Source: Enterococcaceae bacterium
GTDB lineage: Bacteria; Bacillota; Bacilli; Lactobacillales; Catellicoccaceae
Length of the DNA stretch: 19,853 nt
Assembly: GCA_030150665.1 (NCBI GenBank)
Contig: JASLFJ010000147.1
Coordinates: forward strand, 1-19,853
Direction: 5' to 3'
In this document: positions 1 to 7,886 of the stretch, in pieces
How the letters are laid out: the number at the start of each line of letters is the position of its first letter
Numbering within the stretch: position 1 is the first letter of the stretch
Position numbers and translations under genes: made by a program
Notes under the pieces: generated by a model
The model's input: the letters and a program-made list of their open reading frames with translations, nothing else
Told to the model about the DNA's origin: nothing
Database searches by the model: none

Positions 1-964
1 CATTTCAGATTGGACCGGTATTCCAATCAATAAAATGAATGCTGATGATTTAGTGAAAATGACAGAGTTACCTACTTATTTAGAAGAGAGTATTAAAGGG
101 CAGTCACTGGGGATTCATAAAATTCATCAAAGATTATTAACAACAAGAGCTGATTTACATAAACAGGGGCGTCCACAAGGCGTATTTCTTTTAGTTGGTC
201 CAAGTGGTGTCGGTAAAACGGAAACGGCATTGCAAATTGCCGATCTTCTCTATGGTGGGAAGCAGTTTTTAACAACGATTAATATGTCTGAATACCAAGA
301 GAAGCATACAATTTCTCGTTTAATTGGTTCTCCTCCTGGTTATGTCGGTTATGGTGAGGGCGGTATATTAACTGAGGCGATACGACAAAAACCTTATTCG
401 GTTGTGTTGCTTGACGAAGTTGAAAAAGGGCATCCTGAAGTGCTTAATATTTTTTATCAAGCATTTGATAAGGGAGAGATTCTTGACGGGGAAGGAAGAT
501 TGATTGATTGTCAGAACATACTCTTTTTTATGACCTCAAATTTAGGTTATAAAACTATTGTAGAGCATCATGAGGATACCAAAAAACTTCATGATTACTT
601 GTATCAAGAGCTTGTGAAATTTTTCCAGCCGGCATTATTAGCACGTATGGAAATAGTACCTTATTTGCCCCTTTCAAATTCTGTGATGGAAGAAATTGTG
701 GTTTATAAATTAAACCAATTAAAATCATCCCTCATGACTCGATATAACGCACAAGTTGCTTTATCCGATCTATTAGTACCCTCCATTTTAGAGAAGATTA
801 CGCGTACTGAAAATGGGGCAAGGATGATAGAGGCTATTATTGAAGGAGAGCTATTGCCATCCTTGTCATTACACATTCTACAGAAGCTTTCTAGATCTGA
901 AGAGATCTCTAATATTGTGTTAAATGTCGAAGAAGATGGGTCTTTCACGAGTAAAGTTGGTTAA
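1..964 (+). CDS. clpV: ClpV/TssH AAA+ sheath-disassembly ATPase, C-terminal part (5' end outside window)
   Basis: The reading frame is open from base 2, and the residues before the first ATG (base 35) read ISDWTGIPINK, the conserved linker into the second AAA+ domain of ClpB/ClpV proteins. The ATG at 35 is therefore internal and the gene begins upstream of the window. What is present is the D2 ATPase domain plus the C-terminal region: Walker A GPSGVGKT (bases 197-220), pore loop GYVGYGEGG, Walker B VVLLDE (401-418), sensor 1 FFMTSNLG and a sensor 2 region with GARMIEAII. The NMSEYQE and DGEGRLID stretches fit ClpV rather than generic ClpB. In the T6SS this hexamer acts in the cytoplasm, extracting TssC from contracted sheaths so that subunits are recycled. 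The stop codon lies 4 bases before the regulator's proposed start, so the two are probably co-transcribed. No truncation or motif loss is visible in this part. Confidence 0.96.
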   Translation, partial: ISDWTGIPINKMNADDLVKMTELPTYLEESIKGQSLGIHKIHQRLLTTRADLHKQGRPQGVFLLVGPSGVGKTETALQIADLLYGGKQFLTTINMSEYQEKHTISRLIGSPPGYVGYGEGGILTEAIRQKPYSVVLLDEVEKGHPEVLNIFYQAFDKGEILDGEGRLIDCQNILFFMTSNLGYKTIVEHHEDTKKLHDYLYQELVKFFQPALLARMEIVPYLPLSNSVMEEIVVYKLNQLKSSLMTRYNAQVALSDLLVPSILEKITRTENGARMIEAIIEGELLPSLSLHILQKLSRSEEISNIVLNVEEDGSFTSKVG

Positions 965-968
965 TACT

Positions 969-2495
969 ATGAAAACTATTGAGAGCCTAACTTATCAAAA
1001 AATCTTAGCATTTTTAAGCATCAAACATAAAAATGATGCGATTGAATCAATGGTGCATTGCATCGCTGAGGTATTTGGCTTTCAATCGACATTTTTTTTG
1101 CCAATATCCTCTGATAATCGATATTTAAGTTACGTCACATTAGATCATGGTTCGACTTCCTTTAATGAAATAATGTTTGCTTTAGATAATTTTAAACACC
1201 CTTTTTCTCAAGTGGTGTATGAGAGGAAAGCAAAAGAGATAGAGGTGCAAGATTTATGGGGTTGGCAGAGCCAGTCACAACAGTTTAAACAGATCATTAC
1301 AGCAGAAAACTTAGACAATGGGCTTATTATCATGCCTCTTTTTCATGAAGGTGAATATGTGCAAGGCTGCATTGTGATGAGCTTAATAGATTATCGGAAA
1401 AGTGATTTTAATAAGGAATTATTTAAATTCTACCTAGATATTGTAGTGCAACATTTAAAAAATATAGAAGATTTTCGCTTAAAAGAGGATGAAGGATTTT
1501 ATCTCACAAGGTCTATAGCTAGATCAGAGAAAACCTATTTAGATTATATTAAAAAGTTGGAACTCCTGGAATCTATTATTGCTCATACACCGGAGATGGA
1601 ATCACTTGTAAGTAAGATGGCACAGATTGTTAATAGTAATGTTTCCGTTTTATTCTCTGGTAGCACCGGTACTGGGAAGACTTATTTAGCCCAGAAGTTA
1701 AATGAACACTCTTCCCGTAAAAAAGAAGCTTTCATTATTATTGATTGCGAAGCAATGCCAGAACTTTGTGAGAAAGATTTTTTTAAACCGGCCGGTTTTT
1801 TAGCACAGTCTAGAAATGGCACCTTATTATTAGAAAATATCTCTTTTTTACCAGAGGAGCTTCAGGCTTCGTTAGCATCTGTTTTTTTAAATGGGTATTA
1901 TTTGGAATTTGAATCAGATATTCGGTATGAATACCGTGGACGGGTAATTGCTACCACTAAGGAATATTATTCTGATCTTTTAAAAAGAAGGTTTTTACGA
2001 CCTGATTTTTTTGCACAAATTAGTCAAATAATATTTTTATTACCGGATTTAAAAGAACGAAAAAGCGATTTTAGATTTTTTATTGATAAATACATTACGC
2101 AATTTAATGCTAAAACCCCGTCTTATAAAAAAATTATTGGTTATAACGACCAGTTTTTAAAAGAAGTCCTCAGTTTTGATTGGGAGGATAATTTACACGG
2201 ATTGGAAACATATCTAGAAACTAAATTTAATCAATCCAGAGATGGAATATTAAAGGCATGTGAAAGAGTCCATGGAAAACGTTCAAAATCTAAAAGTAAC
2301 ATCTTAATAGAGGATTTTATTCAAGAGCTCTTAGAAGATAAGTCATTAACGCTAAATGGTACTTTAACCCAAATTGAAAGCGCTATTTTAAAAAAGAAGC
2401 TTGAACAAAACGAAGGTAAACGACAATTAGTAGCTGATAAATTAAATCTACCTTTAAGAACATTAGCTTATAAATGTCAGAAGTATGGTCTTTAA
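969..2495 (+). CDS. vasH: VasH-like T6SS regulator: GAF, degenerate sigma-54-activator AAA+ domain, Fis-type HTH
   Basis: A 508-residue protein from ATG 969, just after the clpV stop. An in-frame ATG at 924 would add 15 residues and overlap clpV by 41 bases; neither start has a strong Shine-Dalgarno. Residues about 10-175 resemble a GAF-like sensory domain. An AAA+ domain follows with Walker A GSTGTGKT (231-238), and the C-terminus (about 464-505) is a Fis-type helix-turn-helix (GKRQLVADKLNLPLRTLAYK). This is the architecture of VasH, which activates T6SS genes with sigma-54 in Vibrio. The AAA+ core is eroded: where GAFTGA should lie the sequence goes straight from KDFFKPAGF to LAQSRNGTLLLENI, Walker B DE has become E289-N290, one expected arginine finger is Q350, and the sensor II arginine is H410. 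DNA binding looks intact, but classical sigma-54 activation is doubtful. Neighbours make a regulatory role in this T6SS very likely. Confidence 0.85.
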   Translation: MKTIESLTYQKILAFLSIKHKNDAIESMVHCIAEVFGFQSTFFLPISSDNRYLSYVTLDHGSTSFNEIMFALDNFKHPFSQVVYERKAKEIEVQDLWGWQSQSQQFKQIITAENLDNGLIIMPLFHEGEYVQGCIVMSLIDYRKSDFNKELFKFYLDIVVQHLKNIEDFRLKEDEGFYLTRSIARSEKTYLDYIKKLELLESIIAHTPEMESLVSKMAQIVNSNVSVLFSGSTGTGKTYLAQKLNEHSSRKKEAFIIIDCEAMPELCEKDFFKPAGFLAQSRNGTLLLENISFLPEELQASLASVFLNGYYLEFESDIRYEYRGRVIATTKEYYSDLLKRRFLRPDFFAQISQIIFLLPDLKERKSDFRFFIDKYITQFNAKTPSYKKIIGYNDQFLKEVLSFDWEDNLHGLETYLETKFNQSRDGILKACERVHGKRSKSKSNILIEDFIQELLEDKSLTLNGTLTQIESAILKKKLEQNEGKRQLVADKLNLPLRTLAYKCQKYGL

Positions 2496-2504
2496 TTCTT
2501 AAAT

Positions 2505-2510
2505 AGGAGA
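2505..2510 (+). promoter_or_regulatory. Shine-Dalgarno of tssB
   Basis: AGGAGA lies 5 bases before ATG 2516, a strong ribosome binding site in the 20-base gap after the regulator gene. It fits high translation of the sheath subunit. Confidence 0.75.
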
Positions 2511-2515
2511 AAAAA

Positions 2516-3022
2516 ATGAGTAGTAATAAAACTGGTTCAGTCGCACCAAAAGAACGAATAAATATTAAATTTGTACCCTCAGATGGCGGTGCTACTGAAG
2601 AAAAGGAATTGCCTTTAAAACTATTAGTTGTAGGTGATTTTAAAGGAATTGATGAGGAGGACTCTATCGAAGAGCGTCCAACTGTATCTATTAATAAAAA
2701 TAATTTTGAGTCTGTTTTGAAAGAGAGCAATTTAACGATTGAAACATCTGTTAAAAATCGTCTTGTTGAAGATGATCATCAAGAGATCCCTGTGAGTTTA
2801 AGTATTAACTCAATGCAAGACTTCTCTCCTGATGCTGTAGCTCGTCAGGTACCAGAATTAAAAAAATTGGTAGAACTTAGAGAGGCCTTAGTGGCACTTA
2901 AGGGTCCTCTTGGCAACATCCCAGCATTTAGAAATAAACTTCAAGAGTTATTAGCAAATGATGAAGCGCGTGCAAAATTATTGGATGAACTTGACATCAT
3001 TACTGACAAAGAAAACGACTAA
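2516..3022 (+). CDS. tssB: TssB (VipA), small contractile sheath subunit
   Basis: A 168-residue protein, the usual length for TssB. The N-terminal part contains the family pattern KELPLKLLVVGDFKG followed by a RPTVSINKNNFESVL stretch, matching the conserved strand and the 'R..v.I...nFd.vl' segment of VipA/TssB. The C-terminal helical region (VPELKKLVELREALVALKGPLGN) ends in an acidic tail. TssB pairs with TssC in the cytoplasm to build the six-start helical sheath around the Hcp tube; contraction of this sheath drives secretion. It starts after a strong AGGAGA and is followed 19 bases later by tssC, the almost invariant pairing. The sequence looks complete. Confidence 0.96.
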   Translation: MSSNKTGSVAPKERINIKFVPSDGGATEEKELPLKLLVVGDFKGIDEEDSIEERPTVSINKNNFESVLKESNLTIETSVKNRLVEDDHQEIPVSLSINSMQDFSPDAVARQVPELKKLVELREALVALKGPLGNIPAFRNKLQELLANDEARAKLLDELDIITDKEND

Positions 3023-3031
3023 AATAGGTAA

Positions 3032-3037
3032 AGAGGA
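3032..3037 (+). promoter_or_regulatory. Shine-Dalgarno that sets the tssC start
   Basis: AGAGGA lies 4 bases before ATG 3042. It supports MSTELQ as the true TssC N-terminus rather than the upstream in-frame ATG at 2958, which lies inside tssB and has no such site. Confidence 0.75.
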
Positions 3038-3041
3038 CATA

Positions 3042-4526
3042 ATGAGTACAGAATTACAAAAAAAATCTTTCTCACAGGAAGGGCAGAACCAAGGCTTACT
3101 TGATGAGATTTTAGCGCAAACTCGAATGAAGCCAACAGATGATGGTTATGATGTTGCAAAAAAAGGCGTCACAGCCTTTATCGAAAATATTTTAGCAAAT
3201 GATAGCGCCGAAGATCCTATTAATAAAACATTAGTAGACAGAATGCTTGTTGAACTCGATCAAAAAATCGGAGCGCAGATGGATGAAGTACTCCATTCTC
3301 AAGAGTTTAAAGAGATGGAAGCTTCATGGCGAAATCTTAAATTCTTAGTAGACAATACAGACTTTAGAGAAAACATTAAGGTAGAAATCTTAAATGTTAA
3401 AAAAGATGAATTGTTAGAAGATTTTGAATTTGCCCCTGAAATTACACAATCGGGGCTTTATAAGCACGTTTACTCTAGTGAATATGCGCAATTTGGTGGA
3501 GAGCCTATCGGTCTTGTTGTGGGAAACTATAGTTTTACACCATCAGCACCAGATATGAAGCTTTTACAGTTTGTTTCATCTGTGGGCGCAATGGCACACG
3601 CACCATTCTTATCATCTGTCAGCCATGAGTTTTTTGGAGTTGAAAGTTATCAGGATCTTCCTAACTTAAAAGATATTAAGTCTATTTTTGAAGGGGCTAG
3701 ATATACAAGATGGCGTTCATTAAGAGAGTCTGAAGATTCTAGATATCTAGGATTAACAACAGCACGCTTTTTATTAAGAACGCCATATGATCCTTTAGAA
3801 AACCCTGTAAGAAGCTTTGCCTATAAAGAAGATGTCACAGAATCTCACGAAGAGTATTTATGGGGAAATACTGCATTTGCTTTAGCAACTCGTTTTACTG
3901 AAAGTTTTGCGAATTATCGTTGGTGCCCAAATATTATAGGTCCACAAAGTGGCGGTGCTGTTGAAAATTTACCAGTTCACCTTTATGAGTCTCTTGGTCA
4001 AATTGAAGCAAAAATTCCCACAGAAATTTTAATTACAGATAGACGTGAATATGAATTAGCAGAAGAAGGCTTTATTAGTCTTACGATGCGTAAAGGCAGT
4101 GATAACGCAGCATTCTTCTCAGCAAACTCTGTTCAAAAACCAAAACGATATCCGAATACTAAAGAAGGTAAAGAAGCGGAGACTAACTATAAGTTAAGTA
4201 CGCAATTACCTTATATGATGATTATCAATCGATTAGCTCATTATATTAAGGTATTACAACGTGAACAAATTGGTGCATGGAAAGAGCGTCAGGATCTTGA
4301 AAGAGAGTTAAATGAGTGGATTAGACAATATATTGCGGATCAGGAGAATCCACCAGCAGGTGTTCGCAGTAGTCGTCCACTAAGAGCTGCAAAAATTACT
4401 GTTCATGATGTTGAAGGTGAACCAGGTTGGTACCGTGTTTCTATGGCGGTGAGACCTCACTTTAAATATATGGGTGCAAGCTTTGAATTATCACTAGTTG
4501 GGCGCTTAGATAAAGAAGAACAATAA
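3042..4526 (+). CDS. tssC: TssC (VipB), large contractile sheath subunit
   Basis: A 494-residue protein from ATG 3042, close to the usual TssC length of about 490-500. The start was chosen by the AGAGGA site; the open frame continues upstream to 2958 inside tssB, but those residues do not look like TssC. The N-terminal segment LLDEILAQTRMKPTDDGYDV is the conserved region near the ClpV-binding helix of VipB. Next come the family motifs HSQEFKEMEASWRNLKFLVD, FGGEPIGLVVGNYSF and the C-terminal PLRAAKITVHDVEGEPGWY with RPHFKYMGASFELSLVGRL. TssC forms the outer layer of the sheath with TssB and exposes the ClpV recognition site after contraction. It is followed by a stem-loop rather than immediately by the next gene, which may let tssBC be expressed more strongly than the downstream genes (inference). 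Confidence 0.97.
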   Translation: MSTELQKKSFSQEGQNQGLLDEILAQTRMKPTDDGYDVAKKGVTAFIENILANDSAEDPINKTLVDRMLVELDQKIGAQMDEVLHSQEFKEMEASWRNLKFLVDNTDFRENIKVEILNVKKDELLEDFEFAPEITQSGLYKHVYSSEYAQFGGEPIGLVVGNYSFTPSAPDMKLLQFVSSVGAMAHAPFLSSVSHEFFGVESYQDLPNLKDIKSIFEGARYTRWRSLRESEDSRYLGLTTARFLLRTPYDPLENPVRSFAYKEDVTESHEEYLWGNTAFALATRFTESFANYRWCPNIIGPQSGGAVENLPVHLYESLGQIEAKIPTEILITDRREYELAEEGFISLTMRKGSDNAAFFSANSVQKPKRYPNTKEGKEAETNYKLSTQLPYMMIINRLAHYIKVLQREQIGAWKERQDLERELNEWIRQYIADQENPPAGVRSSRPLRAAKITVHDVEGEPGWYRVSMAVRPHFKYMGASFELSLVGRLDKEEQ

Positions 4527-4550
4527 CCGTCATTGGATCAAGGTTGTTAC

Positions 4551-4580
4551 AGAAGTGTTAGCTTTATTGCCAACACTTCT
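4551..4580 (+). terminator. Stem-loop between tssC and tssE (partial terminator, attenuator or mRNA-stabilising hairpin)
   Basis: AGAAGTGTT (4551-4559) pairs perfectly with AACACTTCT (4572-4580). Inside, an A/C mismatch is followed by two more G-C pairs closing a TTTATT loop. The tract that follows, TCTTGTTTATTT, is T-rich but interrupted, so this is not a textbook intrinsic terminator. In the largest gap between core genes, right after the abundant sheath pair, it fits partial termination or 3'-end protection of a tssBC transcript. The function is inferred; only the inverted repeat is seen. Confidence 0.6.
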
Positions 4581-4597
4581 TCTTGTTTATTTAAATA

Positions 4598-4604
4598 GGG
4601 AGGA
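4598..4604 (+). promoter_or_regulatory. Shine-Dalgarno of tssE
   Basis: GGGAGGA ends 3 bases before ATG 4608, with the core purines at a normal distance. It is a strong site directly after the tssC-tssE hairpin. Confidence 0.7.
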
Positions 4605-4607
4605 TTT

Positions 4608-5054
4608 ATGAGTCAAATTATTAAAAAAATCTCGGCATCACACTCTTTCTTTGAAAGATTATGTAATGCAGAAGCTAAAAAAAGAAGTCGTCATACTGAA
4701 GATGATATCGGGAATACGATCACTTCTATTAAAAATAATTTAAATAAGATATTAAATGCAAGACAAGGTCATGCATTAAGTGCTCCTCACCTTGGATTAT
4801 TAGATTTGAATGATGCAGCAAATACCGATTCAGATGTTTTTTCGGGAATTCAAAAAGAAGTTGAAACGACCATTTTAACCTTTGAGCCGAGAATCACAGC
4901 TGCGGTCGTTAATCTTATTTCAGATCCTAATAATCCCGCCAGCTTAAAAATAAATGTTGTTGCAGAAATAGTAGTCTCTTCCAATCAAAAGAACTATAGC
5001 GGCATTGTGATTGATATTACCTACAATAGCGATAAACGCTATCATATTGAATAA
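4608..5054 (+). CDS. tssE: TssE, gp25-like baseplate protein
   Basis: A 148-residue protein of typical TssE length. It shows the gp25/TssE pattern: an N-terminal FFERL motif (SHSFFERLCNAEAK), a helix with DDIGNTITSIKNNLNKILNARQG, then SAPHLGLLDLNDA, and a C-terminal beta-rich part with FEPRITAAVVNL. TssE belongs to the cytoplasmic baseplate wedge, where it resembles phage T4 gp25 and serves as the nucleation point for the sheath. It lies between the sheath genes and tssF, with a 15-base gap to tssF, the usual order. It appears complete. Confidence 0.94.
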   Translation: MSQIIKKISASHSFFERLCNAEAKKRSRHTEDDIGNTITSIKNNLNKILNARQGHALSAPHLGLLDLNDAANTDSDVFSGIQKEVETTILTFEPRITAAVVNLISDPNNPASLKINVVAEIVVSSNQKNYSGIVIDITYNSDKRYHIE

Positions 5055-5069
5055 TAAGGGAAAAAGACA

Positions 5070-6866
5070 ATGAATTTTGATAGATACTTTAGAGAAGAAC
5101 TTGCTTTTTTAAAAGAAGAAGGGCGTTTATATTCTGAAATAAAACCACATTTAGCGGCGTTTCTAGATGGCAAAAATACAGATCCTGATGTTGAGAGGTT
5201 ATTAGAGGGATTTGCCTTTTTAACAAGCCGTCTACGAGAAAAGTTAGATGATGATTTTCCTGAGTTATCCCACTCAATGATCAATATGCTCTGGCCTAAT
5301 TATTTAAGACCATTTCCTAGCGCAACTATGGTGCAATTTACGCCAGTTAATGATGTGATTTCACAAAGAAAAGAGGTGGAAACGGATATTAAATTAGCGG
5401 GAACAGCGCTAGATAGTAATGTGGATTGTCATTTTTCAACCTGCAGAGGTCTTACTATTTATCCATTATTGCGAACGGGAATAGATGTTGAACATTCTCG
5501 AGACAAAACGATTGTGAACTTACAATTTGAGACACAAAATCATTACGCTTTAAGTGGATTGAATTTGCAAGATTTATCGTTTTTTCTAGGAGAATCTTCA
5601 TATGAGTCCAATACTTTATATTTATGGTTTCATCATTTCTTAAGTCATATAGAAGTGATTGTGAGTGGACAGAGTTTTTATCTTCAAAAAGAGCTATTAA
5701 CCTCGGAAGGGTTTGCCGCCGGGGAAGGTATTTTGCCTTATCCTAAAAATGTCTATCAAGGTTATCGAATCTTGCATGAATATTTGGTTTATCCTGAAAG
5801 TTTACTCTCCATGAAGCTCTCAGGTTTGCAAAAATGTTTTATCAATAATAGTGATGATCATTTTGAAATTAAATTTCATTTTTCAAAGCCGTTTCCTGTG
5901 GATATCAGGATTAATGATCGTCATTTGCAAATATTTTGTGTTCCTGCCATTAACTTATTTGAATACTCTGCGGAACCTATTTTACTCACCGGCTATGAGG
6001 AGGAGTATTTAGCTATTCCTTCGCGATTAACGCCGGATCATTTTGAAGCTTTCAGCTTTTTACGTGTCACCGGTTGGTCTGAGCATAATACACCGCCGGG
6101 AAGTGGGTATGTTCAAAAAACTGATAAAGTACAGGATAGGACATATTACCCTTTTGAAACGTTTCAACATGAGGAAGAACGTGAAAGAAAGGGGAATGCA
6201 TTCTTTTATAGAACGCGTATTAAAGAGAATATTTATCATGGTGGTCTTGACCACTATATTTCGTTTTCACGAAGTGATGAAAGCGATCAGATTCTTAAAA
6301 AAGAGACAATTTCTATAGATATGCTTTGCACAAATAGATTTTTGCCGCTGGAATTAGGAAAAGGAGATATTGGCGCAACGCAAGATACGGATCCCTCTTA
6401 TGTCACTATTACTAATATTACAGAACCAACAGTTCCGTTACATCCTGTTATTGATGAAAAATTACTGTGGATGTTGATCTCTAATCTATCTTTAAATTAC
6501 ACCTCATTACTTTCTAAAGAGAGTTTGCAAACCATTATTAAAGCTTATGACTTTAGGGCTTTTCATGATAGACAATCTGAAAAAATTACTCGTAAGAAAA
6601 TTAATGAAGGCGTGCTCTCCATAGAAACCTCAACAATCGATCGTATTTACCAAGGTTTGCCTGTGCGAGGTATTCGCTCTGTTTTAAGATTAGATCAAGA
6701 TGCTTTTTCTTGTGAAGGGGATCTTTTCCTATTTGGAAAAGTGCTGAGTCATTTTTTTGGTCTTTATGCCAGTATTAATTCGTTTCATGATTTGACCGTT
6801 ATTAACGTGACGAATAATGAGCGATATGAGTTCCCCGCAGTCATAGGAGAACAACCGTTAATATGA
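5070..6866 (+). CDS. tssF: TssF, baseplate wedge protein (VasA)
   Basis: A 598-residue protein, normal for TssF. The N-terminus carries the most conserved block of the family: FREELAFLKEEGRLY, then DPDVERLLEGFAFLTSRLREKL, DDFPELSHSMINMLWPNYLRPFPS. A later conserved stretch is GLPVRGIRSVLRLD near residues 525-540, followed by the FGKVLSHFFGLYASINSF region. Two TssF copies and one TssG form the baseplate wedge that surrounds the VgrG spike and docks through TssK to the membrane complex. ATG 5070 is preceded by AAGGGA at 5056-5061. The TGA stop overlaps the ATG of tssG (ATGA at 6863-6866), indicating translational coupling of the two partners. Confidence 0.95.
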   Translation: MNFDRYFREELAFLKEEGRLYSEIKPHLAAFLDGKNTDPDVERLLEGFAFLTSRLREKLDDDFPELSHSMINMLWPNYLRPFPSATMVQFTPVNDVISQRKEVETDIKLAGTALDSNVDCHFSTCRGLTIYPLLRTGIDVEHSRDKTIVNLQFETQNHYALSGLNLQDLSFFLGESSYESNTLYLWFHHFLSHIEVIVSGQSFYLQKELLTSEGFAAGEGILPYPKNVYQGYRILHEYLVYPESLLSMKLSGLQKCFINNSDDHFEIKFHFSKPFPVDIRINDRHLQIFCVPAINLFEYSAEPILLTGYEEEYLAIPSRLTPDHFEAFSFLRVTGWSEHNTPPGSGYVQKTDKVQDRTYYPFETFQHEEERERKGNAFFYRTRIKENIYHGGLDHYISFSRSDESDQILKKETISIDMLCTNRFLPLELGKGDIGATQDTDPSYVTITNITEPTVPLHPVIDEKLLWMLISNLSLNYTSLLSKESLQTIIKAYDFRAFHDRQSEKITRKKINEGVLSIETSTIDRIYQGLPVRGIRSVLRLDQDAFSCEGDLFLFGKVLSHFFGLYASINSFHDLTVINVTNNERYEFPAVIGEQPLI

Positions 6867-7828
6867 AAATGAAGCTTGAACATTTAGAAAAAAATGCGCG
6901 ATTTTATAGTTTTTATCAACTCAAAAAATTGGTGCGGTTACTAAAAGAAGAGAATGAATCTGCCCCGTTATCTGAGCAAAATGCTAAAAAAACCCTATTT
7001 ACTTCATCAGCTAATATGGGATTTGCTGCGACTGATGTCCAAAGCTTTGTGAATCATTCAGATTATTTTGAATTAGAGTCTACATTTTTAGGATTATCAG
7101 GATCTCAGTCGCCTTTGCCCAATTTTTTTCTAGATGAATTAGCGATTAATGATGATGAATCTATTAGTAAAGATTTTCTAGGATTATTTAATCATAGAGC
7201 GTTATCTATACTTTACGAGGGATGGAAAAAGTATCGATATCATGAAACCTATTTGCCAGATGCACAGGATAAAATTTCTCATTGTTTCTTCTCATTGATC
7301 GGGCTAGGAGCTAATGATCTAAGACAAGAGAGTGATTTAAATTGGTGCAAAATGTTGTCATATATTGGCCTCATTACCGGTAGAAGCCGTTCTCAAGAGG
7401 TGATTAATGCCGTTGTCTCTCATTATTTTTCTGTGCAGACAAGCATTCAAGAGTGGGGGTTACGTTATGTGGATATCGCGCCAGAACAGCAAACACAAAT
7501 AGGGTTTCAAAATTATCAATTAGGTGCAACAACGTTACTTGGTAGCCAAATAAAAGATCGATCTAGCAAGTTTATAATCACGATCCATGACTTAGATGTC
7601 TCAAGATTTATGGATTTTTTACCATTTGGCAAAGAGCATCAGGTTTTAAAAAAAGTCATCCAATTTATGCTTCGAACGCAAATGGTTTATGACTTAGATC
7701 TTGAAATAAAAGCCAATGAAGTGGAATCACTCAATTTAAGTGATGATACTGGAAGTTACTTAGGTTGGACTTCTTTTCTTGGTAAAACTGATATTTCTAG
7801 AAATGTGCATATTCAAATGGAAACATAG
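6863..7828 (+). CDS. tssG: TssG, baseplate wedge protein (VasB)
   Basis: A 321-residue protein, in the usual TssG range though slightly short. Visible family features are the N-terminal ENARFYSFYQLKKLVRLL, the SPLPNFFLDEL turn, the FLGLFNHRALSILYEGWKKYRY segment typical of TssG, a C-terminal LGATTLLGSQI stretch and a final region ending in LGWTSFLG. TssG binds two TssF molecules and TssK trimers in the cytoplasmic baseplate. It overlaps tssF by four bases, so expression of the two is probably coupled. A 58-base gap follows before the FHA gene, long for this operon. Confidence 0.93.
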   Translation: MKMKLEHLEKNARFYSFYQLKKLVRLLKEENESAPLSEQNAKKTLFTSSANMGFAATDVQSFVNHSDYFELESTFLGLSGSQSPLPNFFLDELAINDDESISKDFLGLFNHRALSILYEGWKKYRYHETYLPDAQDKISHCFFSLIGLGANDLRQESDLNWCKMLSYIGLITGRSRSQEVINAVVSHYFSVQTSIQEWGLRYVDIAPEQQTQIGFQNYQLGATTLLGSQIKDRSSKFIITIHDLDVSRFMDFLPFGKEHQVLKKVIQFMLRTQMVYDLDLEIKANEVESLNLSDDTGSYLGWTSFLGKTDISRNVHIQMET

Positions 7829-7886
7829 TGATAAAAACTGTGATCAATAATTAATTACGTAATAGATTAAAATTTAAGGTGAAATT

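Noticed and set aside
35..964. Reading the ATG at 35 as the start of a short 309-residue ATPase gene
   Set aside because: The frame is open to the window edge and the preceding residues (DWTGIP) are the conserved ClpV linker, so this is an internal methionine of a gene cut by the window.
4567..4597. Possible sigma-70 promoter for tssE (TTGCCA followed by TATTTA)
   Set aside because: The spacer is only 15 bases and the -35 element lies inside the hairpin; an alternative TAAATA gives a 19-base spacer. Neither is convincing.
6043..6318. Second open frame on the + strand inside tssF
   Set aside because: It overlaps well-conserved TssF in another frame, has no ribosome binding site and reads as low-complexity; it is a shadow frame.
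7854..7863. Perfect palindrome ATTACGTAAT in the 58-base gap before the FHA gene, with TGTGATCAAT nearby, as a possible operator or CRP-like site
   Set aside because: Ten-base AT-rich palindromes are frequent by chance at this composition; no second half-site of a CRP consensus and no clear promoter accompany it.
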